From Bacillus sp. ISL-51 (GTDB lineage: Bacteria > Bacillota > Bacilli > Bacillales > Bacillaceae): a stretch of 64,000 nucleotides of DNA. The DNA is taken from contig NZ_JAGGQB010000005.1 of assembly GCF_018613535.1 (NCBI RefSeq), forward strand, positions 124,001-188,000. The letters are read 5' to 3'. Shown piece by piece: positions 31,154 through 45,262 of the stretch. Each line of letters starts with the position of its first letter. Position 1 is the first letter of the stretch. Both the position numbers and the translations under genes were made by a program. The notes beneath the pieces were generated by a model. That model did no database searches. It was not told the origin of the DNA and saw only the letters and a list, made by a program, of their open reading frames with translations.

Positions 31154-31303
31154 TAAAAAACTTTCAATCCAGCGGAATGAAAGACAGTGACCCAGTATAG
31201 CCCTTATCTTCAAAATGCTATGCATTTTTCTGGATGCGGCACCTTGCATGATATGCAGGTTGCCGGGCATCATCGGTCCAGTCCCTCAGCCGCTCTTGAT
31301 AAG
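31154..31303 (-). ncRNA. SAM-I riboswitch (S-box) leader of cysH operon
   Basis: Read on the minus strand, the aptamer runs from CTTATCAAGAG at 31303 to AGATAAG at 31203. Between them are the conserved GAGGGACTGG, the ATGATGCCCGGCAACC segment and AAGGTGCC, i.e. the P1 stem, the kink-turn region and the pseudoknot partner. An intrinsic terminator follows at 31154-31183 (CTTTCATTCC paired with GGATTGAAAG, then TTTTTT). In this class, SAM binding favours the terminator, so ample SAM turns the operon off. B. subtilis cysH is also a known S-box gene. The rest of the region to 31407 holds the promoter and the pyrE terminator. Confidence 0.96.
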
Positions 31304-31323
31304 TTTTTTTAGATTTGTACTAA

Positions 31324-31351
31324 ATTTTAGCACAATTCTAACAGAAGTCAA
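31324..31351 (-). promoter_or_regulatory. sigma-A promoter of cysH operon
   Basis: On the minus strand TTGACT (31346-31351) and TAAAAT (31324-31329) are 16 bases apart with TG before the -10, 20 bases upstream of the riboswitch aptamer. Confidence 0.8.
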
Positions 31352-31373
31352 CCCGAGTTTTTTGATAGGAATA

Positions 31374-31401
31374 ATAAAAACAGGCCCTGCGGCCTGTTTT
31401 C
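31374..31401 (-). terminator. terminator of the pyr operon
   Basis: On the minus strand AAACAGGCC and GGCCTGTTT pair around GCAG and are followed by TTATTATT, directly after the pyrE stop. Confidence 0.92.
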
Positions 31402-31407
31402 TCTCAT

Positions 31408-32036
31408 TTATTTTTTAAACCAATCTTTTGACTCGGGATTCTTTTTCCACGCTTTCAGCTTTTCGAGGTCAGCTGAGTGAATCGTTCCGTTTTCCAGCGC
31501 CGCTTCCGTCAGCGTGTCATAGTCCGTTAATGAATAATACGGCAGGCCTGCTTTCTCAAATGCTTCTCTTGCTTTCGGAAGGCCGTATGTGAAAATCGAG
31601 ATGACGCCGAGAACGTCCGCGCCCTCTCTTTGAAGAGCCGCCGCTGCCTCAAGCACGCTGCCTCCCGTGGAAATTAAGTCTTCGATCACGACGGTTTTTT
31701 GCCCTTTTTTGAGGGCGCCTTCGATTTGATTTCCCTTGCCGTGCGCTTTCGGCTTGCTTCTGACGTAGCACATCGGCGCATCCAAACGGTCTGCCAGAAG
31801 CGCGGCATGCGGAATGCCGGCCGTTGCTGTTCCCGCGACCATCTCAGCTTCCGGGAAATGCTCTTTTAACAGCTTGCTGAGGCCGTCTGCCACATCATTT
31901 CTCACTTCCGGAAACGACAGTGTCAGACGGTTGTCGCAATAGATCGGGGATAATATGCCGCTCGCCCAAGTAAACGGCTCATTCGGGCGCAGAAATACAG
32001 CTTCAATGTTTAATAGATGTTTTGCGATGGCTTGTT

Positions 32037-32040
<4 letters not shown>
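31408..32040 (-). CDS. pyrE: orotate phosphoribosyltransferase
   Basis: A 210-residue type I phosphoribosyltransferase that joins orotate to PRPP to give OMP, fifth step of UMP synthesis. The PRPP-binding loop [12 protein letters not shown] is near residues 117-128 and the catalytic flexible loop [17 protein letters not shown] near 91-107. It is slightly shorter than the B. subtilis protein. It overlaps pyrF by four bases and closes the operon, followed by the terminator at 31374-31401. Confidence 0.97.
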
Positions 32041-34426
<2,386 letters not shown>

Positions 34427-34430
<4 letters not shown>

Positions 34431-37400
34431 ATCGTGACAGCTGCCTCCTGATTCGTTTCCGATGCCGGCATATGGTCCGATCGGAATGTCATACTTTCCA
34501 ATACCCGCAAAATCGCTTCGGCCGTGTCTAGAGACGTCAGGCAGGCCACGCCGTTTTCCACAGATTCACGGCGGATTCTGAAGCCGTCCCTCGCCGGCTG
34601 TTTGCCCTTTGTCAGCGTATTGATGACAAATTGCGCTTCTCCGTTTCTGATGACGTCAAGCAGGTTTTGGCCTTTTTCACCGATTTTCCCGACAATCTGG
34701 GCCGGAATTGCAGCGTCTTTCAGATATGCCGCCGTTCCTTCCGTCGCCAAAATCTTATAGCCGATCGCATGGAAGCGTTTGGCGATCAACAGTCCTTCTT
34801 CTTTGTCTTTATCGGCAACGGTCAGAAGCACTGATCCGTAATTCGGGATTTGGATGCCTGAGGCAATCAGCCCTTTATAAAGCGCCTTTTCGACTGTTGA
34901 ATCCTTGCCCATCACTTCTCCCGTCGACTTCATTTCAGGCCCTAATGTAATATCGACTCTTCTCAGCTTCGCGAATGAGAAGACAGGCACTTTGACGAAT
35001 ACTCCCTGCTGTTCAGGCTGCAGTCCCTCTTGATAGCCAAAGTCAGCAAGCTTTTGGCCGAGGATGACCTTTGTCGCAAGGTTCGCCATCGGAATCTTTG
35101 TGATTTTGCTTAAAAACGGTACGGTTCTGCTTGATCTCGGATTCACCTCAAGCACGTATACTTCACCTTGCGACAGTACGAATTGGATGTTCAGCAAGCC
35201 GACGATGTTGAGGCCTTTCGCTAAAGCCGCCGTGTACTCTTCAATTTTCCGCTTGATTTCTTCGCTTAAAGACTGCGGCGGATAGACGGCAATCGAATCC
35301 CCTGAATGGACGCCGGCCCGCTCGATATGTTCCATAATTCCCGGGATGACGACTGTTTCGCCGTCTGATACGGCATCCACTTCGATTTCTTTCCCCGTTA
35401 AATAGCGGTCGATTAAGACCGGATGCTGCGGGTTGATTTTCACCGCATTTTTCATATAGTGAAGAAGCTCGTCTTCGTGGTAGACGATCTCCATCGCCCG
35501 GCCGCCGAGTACATATGAAGGACGGACAAGAACCGGATAGCCGATGGCAGAGGCAATTTTGACCGCTTCGTTAACTGACGTAGCGGTTTTTCCGAGCGGC
35601 TGCGGCACGTTCAGCGCCTCAAGCGCCTGCTCGAACTTATCGCGGTCTTCCGCACGGTCTAAATCCTCAAGTGATGTGCCGAGGATTTTGACGCCGCGGG
35701 CGCTCAGCTCCTCTGCAAGGTTGATGGCCGTCTGGCCGCCGAATTGGACGACAACGCCTTCCGGCTGTTCCAAATCGATGATGTGCATAACATCTTCAAC
35801 CGTCAGCGGTTCAAAATACAGCTTATCTGAAATGCTGAAATCAGTTGACACCGTCTCCGGGTTGTTATTGATGATAATCGCTTCATAGCCGGCTTGCTTA
35901 ATCGCCCACACAGAATGAACAGTCGCATAATCGAATTCAACGCCTTGTCCGATGCGAATCGGCCCTGATCCGAGGACGACGACGCTTTTTCTTGAAGTGA
36001 CGACTGACTCATTTTCTTCCTCATACGTGCTGTAGAAGTACGGGGTTTCAGATTCAAATTCCGCCGCACACGTATCTACCATTTTAAATACCGGCAGGAT
36101 AGACGACTGTTTTCTCAGGTTGTACAGCTCTGATTCCGGCATGTTCCATTCCCTGCTGATGTATCTGTCAGAGAAACCGAGTTCTTTTGCCGTCTGTAAG
36201 ACTGTTAGGCTGCCTTTATTTGCTTTCAGCTCGTTTTCAAACGCAACCAGCTTATGCAGCTTGTGCAAAAAGAATACGTCGATGGCAGAAAACTCATGAA
36301 GCTGTTCAACTGTGTAGCCCCTTCTGAAAGCCTCAGCGAGATAAAACAGCCGCTCATCTCCCGCCTTTCGGATCCGTTTTTCCAAAAGCCCGTCAGAAAT
36401 CTCCTCCGCATCTTTCAATTCCAGATGATAGACGTCAGCTTCCAGTGAACGGACAGCTTTTAAAAGCGATTCTTCAAGTGTGCGGCCGATGGCCATTACC
36501 TCTCCCGTCGCTTTCATTTGCGTGCCGAGTCTGCGGTTTGCCGATTCGAATTTATCAAACGGCCAGCGCGGGATTTTGGAGACGACATAGTCAAGCGCAG
36601 GTTCAAATGCCGCGTATGTTTTACCCGTTACAGGGTTCATCATTTCATCGAGAGAAAGGCCGACTGCGATTTTAGCCGCCAATTTTGCGATCGGATAACC
36701 CGTTGCTTTTGAGGCGAGGGCAGAAGACCGGCTGACCCGCGGGTTTACTTCTATAATGTAATATTGGAAGCTGTCAGGATCTAATGCCAGCTGAACGTTA
36801 CAGCCGCCTTCGATGCCGAGCGCGCGGATAAGCTTTAATGAGACGTTTCGCAGCAGCTGGTACTCCCGATCGCTCAAAGTCTGGCTCGGAGCAACGACGA
36901 TGCTGTCTCCCGTATGGATGCCCACCGGATCGATATTTTCCATGTTGCAGACGACAATCGCGTGATCCCTGCCGTCTCTCATCACTTCATATTCGATTTC
37001 TTTGAAGCCGGCGATGCTTTTTTCAAGCAGGCACTGGTGAACCGGGCTCAGCTTTAATCCGTTTTCTACAATTTCCTTCAGTTCCGTTTCGTTCGAGCAG
37101 ATACCGCCGCCTGTTCCGCCCAATGTATAAGCAGGACGCACGATGACCGGGAACCCGATGCGGCTGACAAAATCCTCAGCTTCTTGTAAAGAGTGAATAA
37201 TATCACTTTCCGGCACTGGTTCATTCAGCTCATTCATCAGCGAGCGGAACAAGTCACGGTCTTCTGCCTGCTGGATGGCTGACAGCTTCGTACCGAGCAC
37301 TTCCACACCGCATTCTTCAAGAACGCCGAGGTCAGAAAGCTCTACGGCAAGGTTCAGGCCTGTCTGGCCGCCCAATGTCGGCAGGATGGCGTCCGGACGT

Positions 37401-37642
37401 TCTTTTCTGATAATACGGGTGAGAAATTCGGTCGTCAGCGGTTCGATGTATACCCGATCGGCCATTTCCGTATCCGTCATGATAGTGGCTGGGTTTGAAT
37501 TGACGAGAATGACTTCATAGCCTTCTTCTTTTAATGCAAGACACGCCTGCGTGCCCGCATAATCAAATTCTGCCGCCTGGCCGATAATAATCGGACCGGA
37601 CCCGATCACTAATATCTTCTTAATATCTACGCGTTTTGGCAT
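34427..37642 (-). CDS. pyrAB: carbamoyl-phosphate synthase large chain, pyrimidine-specific
   Basis: A 1071-residue synthetase that makes carbamoyl phosphate from bicarbonate, ammonia and two ATP, receiving ammonia from PyrAA. The two homologous ATP-grasp halves are clear: [23 protein letters not shown] at the N terminus is repeated as [22 protein letters not shown] at about residues 550-570. The C-terminal regulatory domain (about 935-1071) follows; in B. subtilis the enzyme is inhibited by UMP. It is the pyrimidine-dedicated copy; an arginine-specific pair exists elsewhere in B. subtilis. It overlaps pyrAA by 16 bases and pyrK by four. Confidence 0.97.
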
Positions 37643-38717
37643 ACCGCTTCCCCTTCTTTCTCTGTTGTTTCGATCATGTCGATGAATCTGTCAAACAAGT
37701 GATTGGCATCTTCCGGGCCTGGTGAAGCTTCGGGATGGTATTGAACCGTAAATGCCGGCAATGTTTTATGCTTCAGCCCTTCGATTGTGTCATCATTTAT
37801 CGCGACATGTGTCACTTCAAGCTCTGTCTCATCAATGGAAGAGACCGTGTAGCCGTGGTTTTGGGCGGTCAAAGCGACTTTTCCTGTCGCAAGCTCTTTT
37901 ACCGGATGATTGGAGCCCCTGTGTCCGAATTTCATTTTTTCTGTATCAGCTCCGGATGCCAGCGCAAATAATTGGTGGCCGAGACAGATTCCGAATAAAG
38001 GCACTTTTCCGAGTATTCCTTTTATCATTTCAATCGCTTCCGGGACATCTTTCGGATCTCCGGGTCCGTTAGAAAGCATGACGCCGTCCGGCTTTAATTG
38101 AAGCACTTCCTCTGCCGTTACATTGTAAGGCACAACGATGACGTCGCATTTACGTTTGTTTAATTCTCTTAAAATGCCGTGCTTCATGCCGAAATCGACT
38201 AACACGATGCGTTTGCCCCGGCCCGGGCTAGGATAAGCCGTTTTCGCTGACACTTGCGCGACTTGGTTTCTCGGAAGTTCGGTTTCTTTCAGCCGTGTAA
38301 GTACCGTTTCCACATCCTCATCACATGAAGCAAACGTCCCTTTTAATGCACCGGCCGTGCGGATCATTCTTGTGAGCTTTCTCGTATCAATCCCTTGCAA
38401 CCCCGGGATATTTTTCATTTTTAAATATTCATCGAGTGTATAAGCCGACCTCCAGTTGGATGGCAGTTCGCATAACTCTTTTACAATGAGTCCTTTTATA
38501 AACGGTGTAATGGATTCAAAGTCATCCCGGTTAATGCCGTAGTTGCCGATAAGGGGATACGTCAGCGTAACGATCTGCCCGCAGTAAGAAGGGTCTGATA
38601 AAATTTCCTGATAACCGGTCATTCCGGTGTTGAATACGACTTCACCCGCGGTATGGTCCAGGCTTCCGAATGCTTTCCCCTCAAACACCGCTCCATTTTC
38701 CAGTACTAGTCTTCTTT

Positions 38718-38721
<4 letters not shown>
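37627..38721 (-). CDS. pyrAA: carbamoyl-phosphate synthase small chain, pyrimidine-specific
   Basis: A 364-residue glutamine amidotransferase subunit that hydrolyses glutamine and channels ammonia to PyrAB. The N-terminal domain has [21 protein letters not shown] near residues 26-46. The class I glutaminase triad is visible as the Cys in [10 protein letters not shown] and the His/Glu in [11 protein letters not shown]. It overlaps pyrC by four bases and pyrAB by 16. Confidence 0.97.
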
Positions 38722-40920
<2,199 letters not shown>

Positions 40921-40936
40921 TCAACTTGAAGGCCGT

Positions 40937-41030
40937 AAAAAAACACCCCGGTCACTAGACTCGGGGTGCGGTTAAAGAGAGAAGCAGCGCGCAGCTTCTT
41001 CCCGTCATAACCCTTCCAAGCCTCTCTGGA
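40937..41030 (-). promoter_or_regulatory. PyrR-dependent attenuator between pyrP and pyrB
   Basis: On the minus strand the PyrR-binding loop sequence TCCAGAGAGGCT (41019-41030) is followed by a GC-rich stretch. An intrinsic terminator comes next at 40937-40969 (CACCCCGAG / CCGGGGTG, then TTTTTTT). PyrR bound with UMP stabilises the anti-antiterminator and favours termination. Confidence 0.93.
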
Positions 41031-41060
41031 CTTTCTTTAAAAGGTTTATGTATGATGCTG

Positions 41061-42353
41061 TTATGAGGCGTCAGCCTCTTCTTCCTTTGCGTGCGGCAGA
41101 ATCAGGTTGAGGATGACTCCGACAATTGCCGAAAGCGCCATACCCGATACTTGAAAGCCGCCTTTAGATACTTGAATGAAAGCACCGCCTACGCCGATAA
41201 CGAGGATGACAGATGTAATAATTAAATTTCTGTTGTTTTCATAATCAATTTTATTGTCGATCAGCATTCTCAAACCGCTGGACGCGATGATTCCGAAGAG
41301 AAGAAAGGAAACGCCTCCCATGACTGCGGACGGAACTGAGCTGATCAGCGCCGATACTTTGCCGATAAACCCGAAGCAGACTGCGATGACACCCGCGCCT
41401 CCGATGACAAAGACGCTGAAGACTCTCGTAATGGCCAGTACACCGATGTTTTCGCCGTACGTTGTCGTCGGCGGGCCGCCGATTAACGAAGCGATGATCG
41501 TCGCAACGCTGTCTCCCATTATGGAGCGGTGCAGTCCCGGCTTTTTAATGAAATCCTGTCCGACAACTTTACTCAGCACCATTTGATGGCCGATATGCTC
41601 TGACATCGTCACGAAAGCGACCGGCACCATCGCCGCTGCAATGCCGAGTGTCACAGACGGCGTATAGTCTTTAAACGGAATGATGAACTCAGGAGCGGCA
41701 AACCATTTGGCATCCATGACAGGCTGGAAATCGACGATTCCCTGTGTAAGGGCGAACAGATACCCGCCTATAATGCCGATCAGCACCGGGATCAGGCTTA
41801 AAAATCCCCGCAAAAAGATGGCGCAGATGATGGTAATCGCCAAGGTGACGCCGGCTACACTGAAGTGCTTTAAGCTGTAGACGAGCTCCTTCGCATTCGG
41901 GTCTGCGTACATCGCCATGTTGACGGCCGTGCTTGCCAGCCCGAGTCCGATGACGATAATGACCGGTCCGACGACAACCGGCGGCAGCAGCTTCATCAGC
42001 CACCCCGTTCCGAGCTGCCTGATCAGTAGCGCGATCAAGCCGTACACGATTCCCGCCAGGAAGGCGCCCACCATGGCCGCCCCCGGCCCTCCCGTTGCTT
42101 TCACCAATATAATCGGAGAAATAAAGGCAAATGATGATCCGAGATAAGCAGGAATTTGGCCTTTCGTAATCAAGAGATAGGCGAGTGTCCCGATTCCGCT
42201 CGTGACAAGCGCCACTGCCGGACTCATCCCGACCAGTTTCGGAACGAGGATGGTTGAGCCGAACATGGCGAATAAATGCTGCAGGCTGAATGACAGCCAA
42301 GACAATGGGTTTGGGACATCCCTGACTCCCAGATTTATTTTTTTCTTACTCAT
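41061..42353 (-). CDS. pyrP: uracil permease
   Basis: A 430-residue membrane transporter of the nucleobase:cation symporter-2 (UraA) family that takes up uracil. Around 12-14 hydrophobic segments are visible. The family signature appears as PVAFVTMSEHIGHQMVLSKV and GDSVATIIASLIGGPPTTTYGENIG, containing the Glu/His residues that bind the base and proton. The start at 42353 (MSKKKINLGVRDV) has AGGAGG upstream and matches B. subtilis; the open frame extending to 42437 runs through the attenuator and is not coding. Confidence 0.96.
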   Translation of the reverse strand: MSKKKINLGVRDVPNPLSWLSFSLQHLFAMFGSTILVPKLVGMSPAVALVTSGIGTLAYLLITKGQIPAYLGSSFAFISPIILVKATGGPGAAMVGAFLAGIVYGLIALLIRQLGTGWLMKLLPPVVVGPVIIVIGLGLASTAVNMAMYADPNAKELVYSLKHFSVAGVTLAITIICAIFLRGFLSLIPVLIGIIGGYLFALTQGIVDFQPVMDAKWFAAPEFIIPFKDYTPSVTLGIAAAMVPVAFVTMSEHIGHQMVLSKVVGQDFIKKPGLHRSIMGDSVATIIASLIGGPPTTTYGENIGVLAITRVFSVFVIGGAGVIAVCFGFIGKVSALISSVPSAVMGGVSFLLFGIIASSGLRMLIDNKIDYENNRNLIITSVILVIGVGGAFIQVSKGGFQVSGMALSAIVGVILNLILPHAKEEEADAS

Positions 42354-42402
42354 GGCGTTTCCTCCTGATTGACGTCTCTTTAGAATGACTCTTAAATGGT
42401 AT

Positions 42403-42504
42403 AAAAAAACCTCTTTGCTTTTTGCGCAAAGAGGCATACAAAGTCCGGCCGCGTCATTCCGCCCGGCTTTTGTGCGTTAAAATCCTCTTTGCAGACTCTC
42501 TGGA
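42403..42504 (-). promoter_or_regulatory. PyrR-dependent attenuator between pyrR and pyrP
   Basis: The minus strand has TCCAGAGAGTCT (42493-42504), a PyrR-type binding sequence with T where the other two copies have G. It is followed by the terminator GCCTCTTTGCG / GCAAAGAGG with TTTTTTT (42403-42434). Part of the terminator stem repeats the GCAAAGAGG found just after the binding loop, allowing the alternative antiterminator fold. Confidence 0.92.
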
Positions 42505-42523
42505 ATGCATTTAAAAAGGTACT

Positions 42524-43228
<705 letters not shown>

Positions 43229-43257
43229 ATTATTTCAGAAAAGAAACTTGCTGTCAA
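43229..43257 (-). promoter_or_regulatory. sigma-A promoter of the pyr operon
   Basis: On the minus strand a perfect TTGACA (43252-43257) and AATAAT (43229-43234) are separated by 17 bases. The -35 overlaps the stop codon of ylyB. Confidence 0.85.
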
Positions 43258-44168
43258 CGGCTATTTCTCAAATTTTCGATGAGTTTTTGCATATCTTCCG
43301 GCAGCGGCGCTTCAAATTCCATATATTCGTCTGTCCGCGGATGCTGAAAGCCTAATATTCCCGCATGCAGCGCCTGGCCGTTAAAATCAATGGTTTTTCT
43401 CGGCCCGTATTTCGGATCTCCCGCTAAAGGGAAGCCGATATACTTCATATGGACGCGGATCTGATGCGTTCTTCCGGTCTCAAGGCGGCACTCTACAAGC
43501 GTAAAGTCATCAAAACGCTCCAGCACGTGGAAATGTGTCACGGCATTTTTGCTGCCTTCTCTCGTAACGGTCATGCTCTGGCGGTCTTTTTTATCTCTTC
43601 CGATCGGTGCGTCAATGGTTCCGTCATCATGAGAAATAATCCCGTGGACAACCGCTGAGTATTTCCGGGTAACGGTTTTATTGACGAGCTGATTGACAAG
43701 TGATTCATGCGCCATATCATTTTTTGCAACCATTAACAGGCCTGAGGTGTCTTTGTCAATGCGGTGAACGATTCCGGGCCGCATGACGCCGTTAATTCCG
43801 GAAAGGTCATTGCAGTGGGCCATCAGTCCATTAACAAGCGTTCCCGTCACATGGCCGGGTGCCGGGTGAACGACCATGCCCCGCGGTTTATTCACGACCA
43901 ACACGTCTTGGTCCTCATAATAAATATCCAAATCCATAGGCTCGGCAAGCACGTCCAGCTCTTCGGGTTCAGGAACGGTCACTGTCACTCGGTCGCCGGG
44001 CTGCATTTTATAGTTTGCTTTCACTGACTTTCCGTTAACAGACACAAAGCCTTCCTTTACCCATTGCTGCACCTGGGTGCGTGACCAGTTTTCACCGGAT
44101 GAGGCCAAAAATTTATCAATCCGCTCGCTTTTTTGTTCAGGCTGAGCGGTTATGTCAAATTGATTCAT
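43254..44168 (-). CDS. ylyB: RluD-family pseudouridine synthase YlyB
   Basis: A 304-residue large-subunit rRNA pseudouridine synthase-like protein of the RluA/RluD family. An N-terminal S4 RNA-binding domain (about 12-75, IDKFLASSGENWSRTQVQQW) precedes the catalytic domain, which shows PGIVHRIDKDTSGLLMVAKN with the catalytic Asp near residue 139 and LETGRTHQIRVHMKYIG near 225-241. The exact target site in Bacillus is assumed from homology to RluD (23S rRNA helix 69) and is not proven here. The start at 44168 gives MNQFDITAQ and lies one base from the lspA stop. Confidence 0.94.
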   Translation of the reverse strand: MNQFDITAQPEQKSERIDKFLASSGENWSRTQVQQWVKEGFVSVNGKSVKANYKMQPGDRVTVTVPEPEELDVLAEPMDLDIYYEDQDVLVVNKPRGMVVHPAPGHVTGTLVNGLMAHCNDLSGINGVMRPGIVHRIDKDTSGLLMVAKNDMAHESLVNQLVNKTVTRKYSAVVHGIISHDDGTIDAPIGRDKKDRQSMTVTREGSKNAVTHFHVLERFDDFTLVECRLETGRTHQIRVHMKYIGFPLAGDPKYGPRKTIDFNGQALHAGILGFQHPRTDEYMEFEAPLPEDMQKLIENLRNSR

Positions 44169-44169
44169 G

Positions 44170-44631
44170 TTATTGCTCCTTCTTTTTCCCGCTGTCAAAC
44201 AGCATATGAATAAATAAAAGTATCACGCCGACACACAATGAAGAGTCCGCGATATTAAAAATCGGGTAATGATAATTAACGATGATGACATGGATAAAAT
44301 CCACTACTTCCTGACGCGCCGCCCGGTCAATAAAATTTCCGACAGCGCCCCCCAGCATTAAACCGAGAGAAATCCCGAGTAAAATCTGCCCTTTTGTATA
44401 ACGCTGTATGTAATAAACGATACCGATGATCACTGCGATGGTAACCAAGTAGAAAAACCACATCTGACCGGCTAAAATGCCCCATGCCGCTCCTGTGTTC
44501 CGATGTGAGGTGATATACAGCACCTGATCGATGACAGGTATGCTTTGTCCCAATTCCAAATGGTTTACGACAAGCCATTTCGTCAATTGATCAGCTATGA
44601 TAATTAAAAGAGCGATAAGATAATAAAGCAC
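44170..44631 (-). CDS. lspA: prolipoprotein signal peptidase II
   Basis: A 153-residue aspartyl protease with four membrane helices that removes signal peptides from lipoproteins after lipid attachment. The catalytic aspartates are Asp102 (GNFIDR) and Asp129 (FNIADS). Other conserved elements are the N-terminal ADQLTKW and the [10 protein letters not shown] loop near residues 42-51. The start is GTG at 44631, with GGAGG 7 bases upstream. It is followed by ylyB, the usual lspA-rluD pairing in Firmicutes. Confidence 0.97.
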   Translation of the reverse strand: MLYYLIALLIIIADQLTKWLVVNHLELGQSIPVIDQVLYITSHRNTGAAWGILAGQMWFFYLVTIAVIIGIVYYIQRYTKGQILLGISLGLMLGGAVGNFIDRAARQEVVDFIHVIIVNYHYPIFNIADSSLCVGVILLFIHMLFDSGKKKEQ

Positions 44632-44743
44632 ACACGTTCCTCCATTATACAGTTACTTTTATCCTTTATGAATTTTATCAGTAAAAGATGCAGGAGTAAA
44701 GGCAGATCATCATGCTGCGGCAAACACACGGAAACAGACGCTG

Positions 44744-45115
44744 TCATTCATACAGCGCCTGATCATATGAATACATCTCGGGCTCCCAGTAAGGAAGGGT
44801 TTTCTTTTCAAATTGGGCGGGATAATAAAAATCATCGGCTGCCCGTGCCGTCGGCAAAACCGCAAGCTTTTCAATCGGAATGGGGGCGCCGGTTTTTTCA
44901 CAATAACCGAATGTATTGTTTTCAAACTTAGACAGCGCAAGAAGAACATCCTGAAGTTCTTCTTTAATATGAAAGATCAGAGTTGCTTTTTGATTGTTTA
45001 TTGAAGGTTCAACAGATGCTGACATTTGAAAGCAAGAATACTCAAATAATCTTGACTGGAGTTCTTCTTTCATGATGAGAAGCTCCGTATGGATTGCGGT
45101 CAGTTGATCATTCAT
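44744..45115 (-). CDS. ylyA: DksA/TraR-like RNA polymerase-binding protein YlyA
   Basis: A 123-residue DksA/TraR family protein. B. subtilis YlyA has been reported to bind RNA polymerase and to influence sigma-G-dependent germination genes. The N-terminal half (about 1-65) is a helical hairpin-like region; the C-terminal half has the zinc-finger-like frame FGYCEKTGAPIPIEKLAVLPTA. Only the first of the four expected cysteines remains (Cys72); the second is Thr75 and the distal pair is absent, so zinc is probably not bound. It sits between ileS and lspA, as in B. subtilis. Confidence 0.88.
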   Translation of the reverse strand: MNDQLTAIHTELLIMKEELQSRLFEYSCFQMSASVEPSINNQKATLIFHIKEELQDVLLALSKFENNTFGYCEKTGAPIPIEKLAVLPTARAADDFYYPAQFEKKTLPYWEPEMYSYDQALYE

Positions 45116-45225
45116 TCATCACAACTCCTGCTCTTTGAGGTTATACCTCTATTGTTGCCCCCGCGGCGTCATCTGAAGCCCATAAGATTTTTCCTATCGT
45201 TCTAATCGATGACATTGCTGGCATG

Positions 45226-45252
45226 AAAAAACGCCCGGTTCCCACCGGGCGC
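45226..45252 (-). terminator. ileS terminator
   Basis: On the minus strand GCGCCCGGT and ACCGGGCGT pair around GGGA and are followed by TTTTTTC, shortly after the ileS stop. Confidence 0.9.
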
Positions 45253-45262
45253 CTACAAACCA

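Noticed and set aside
31070-31273. Open frame continuing in frame upstream of cysH through the SAM-I riboswitch (68 codons)
   Set aside because: It crosses the aptamer and terminator, lacks a ribosome site at its far end, and the start at 31069 has a strong site and the family length. Its openness is taken as chance.
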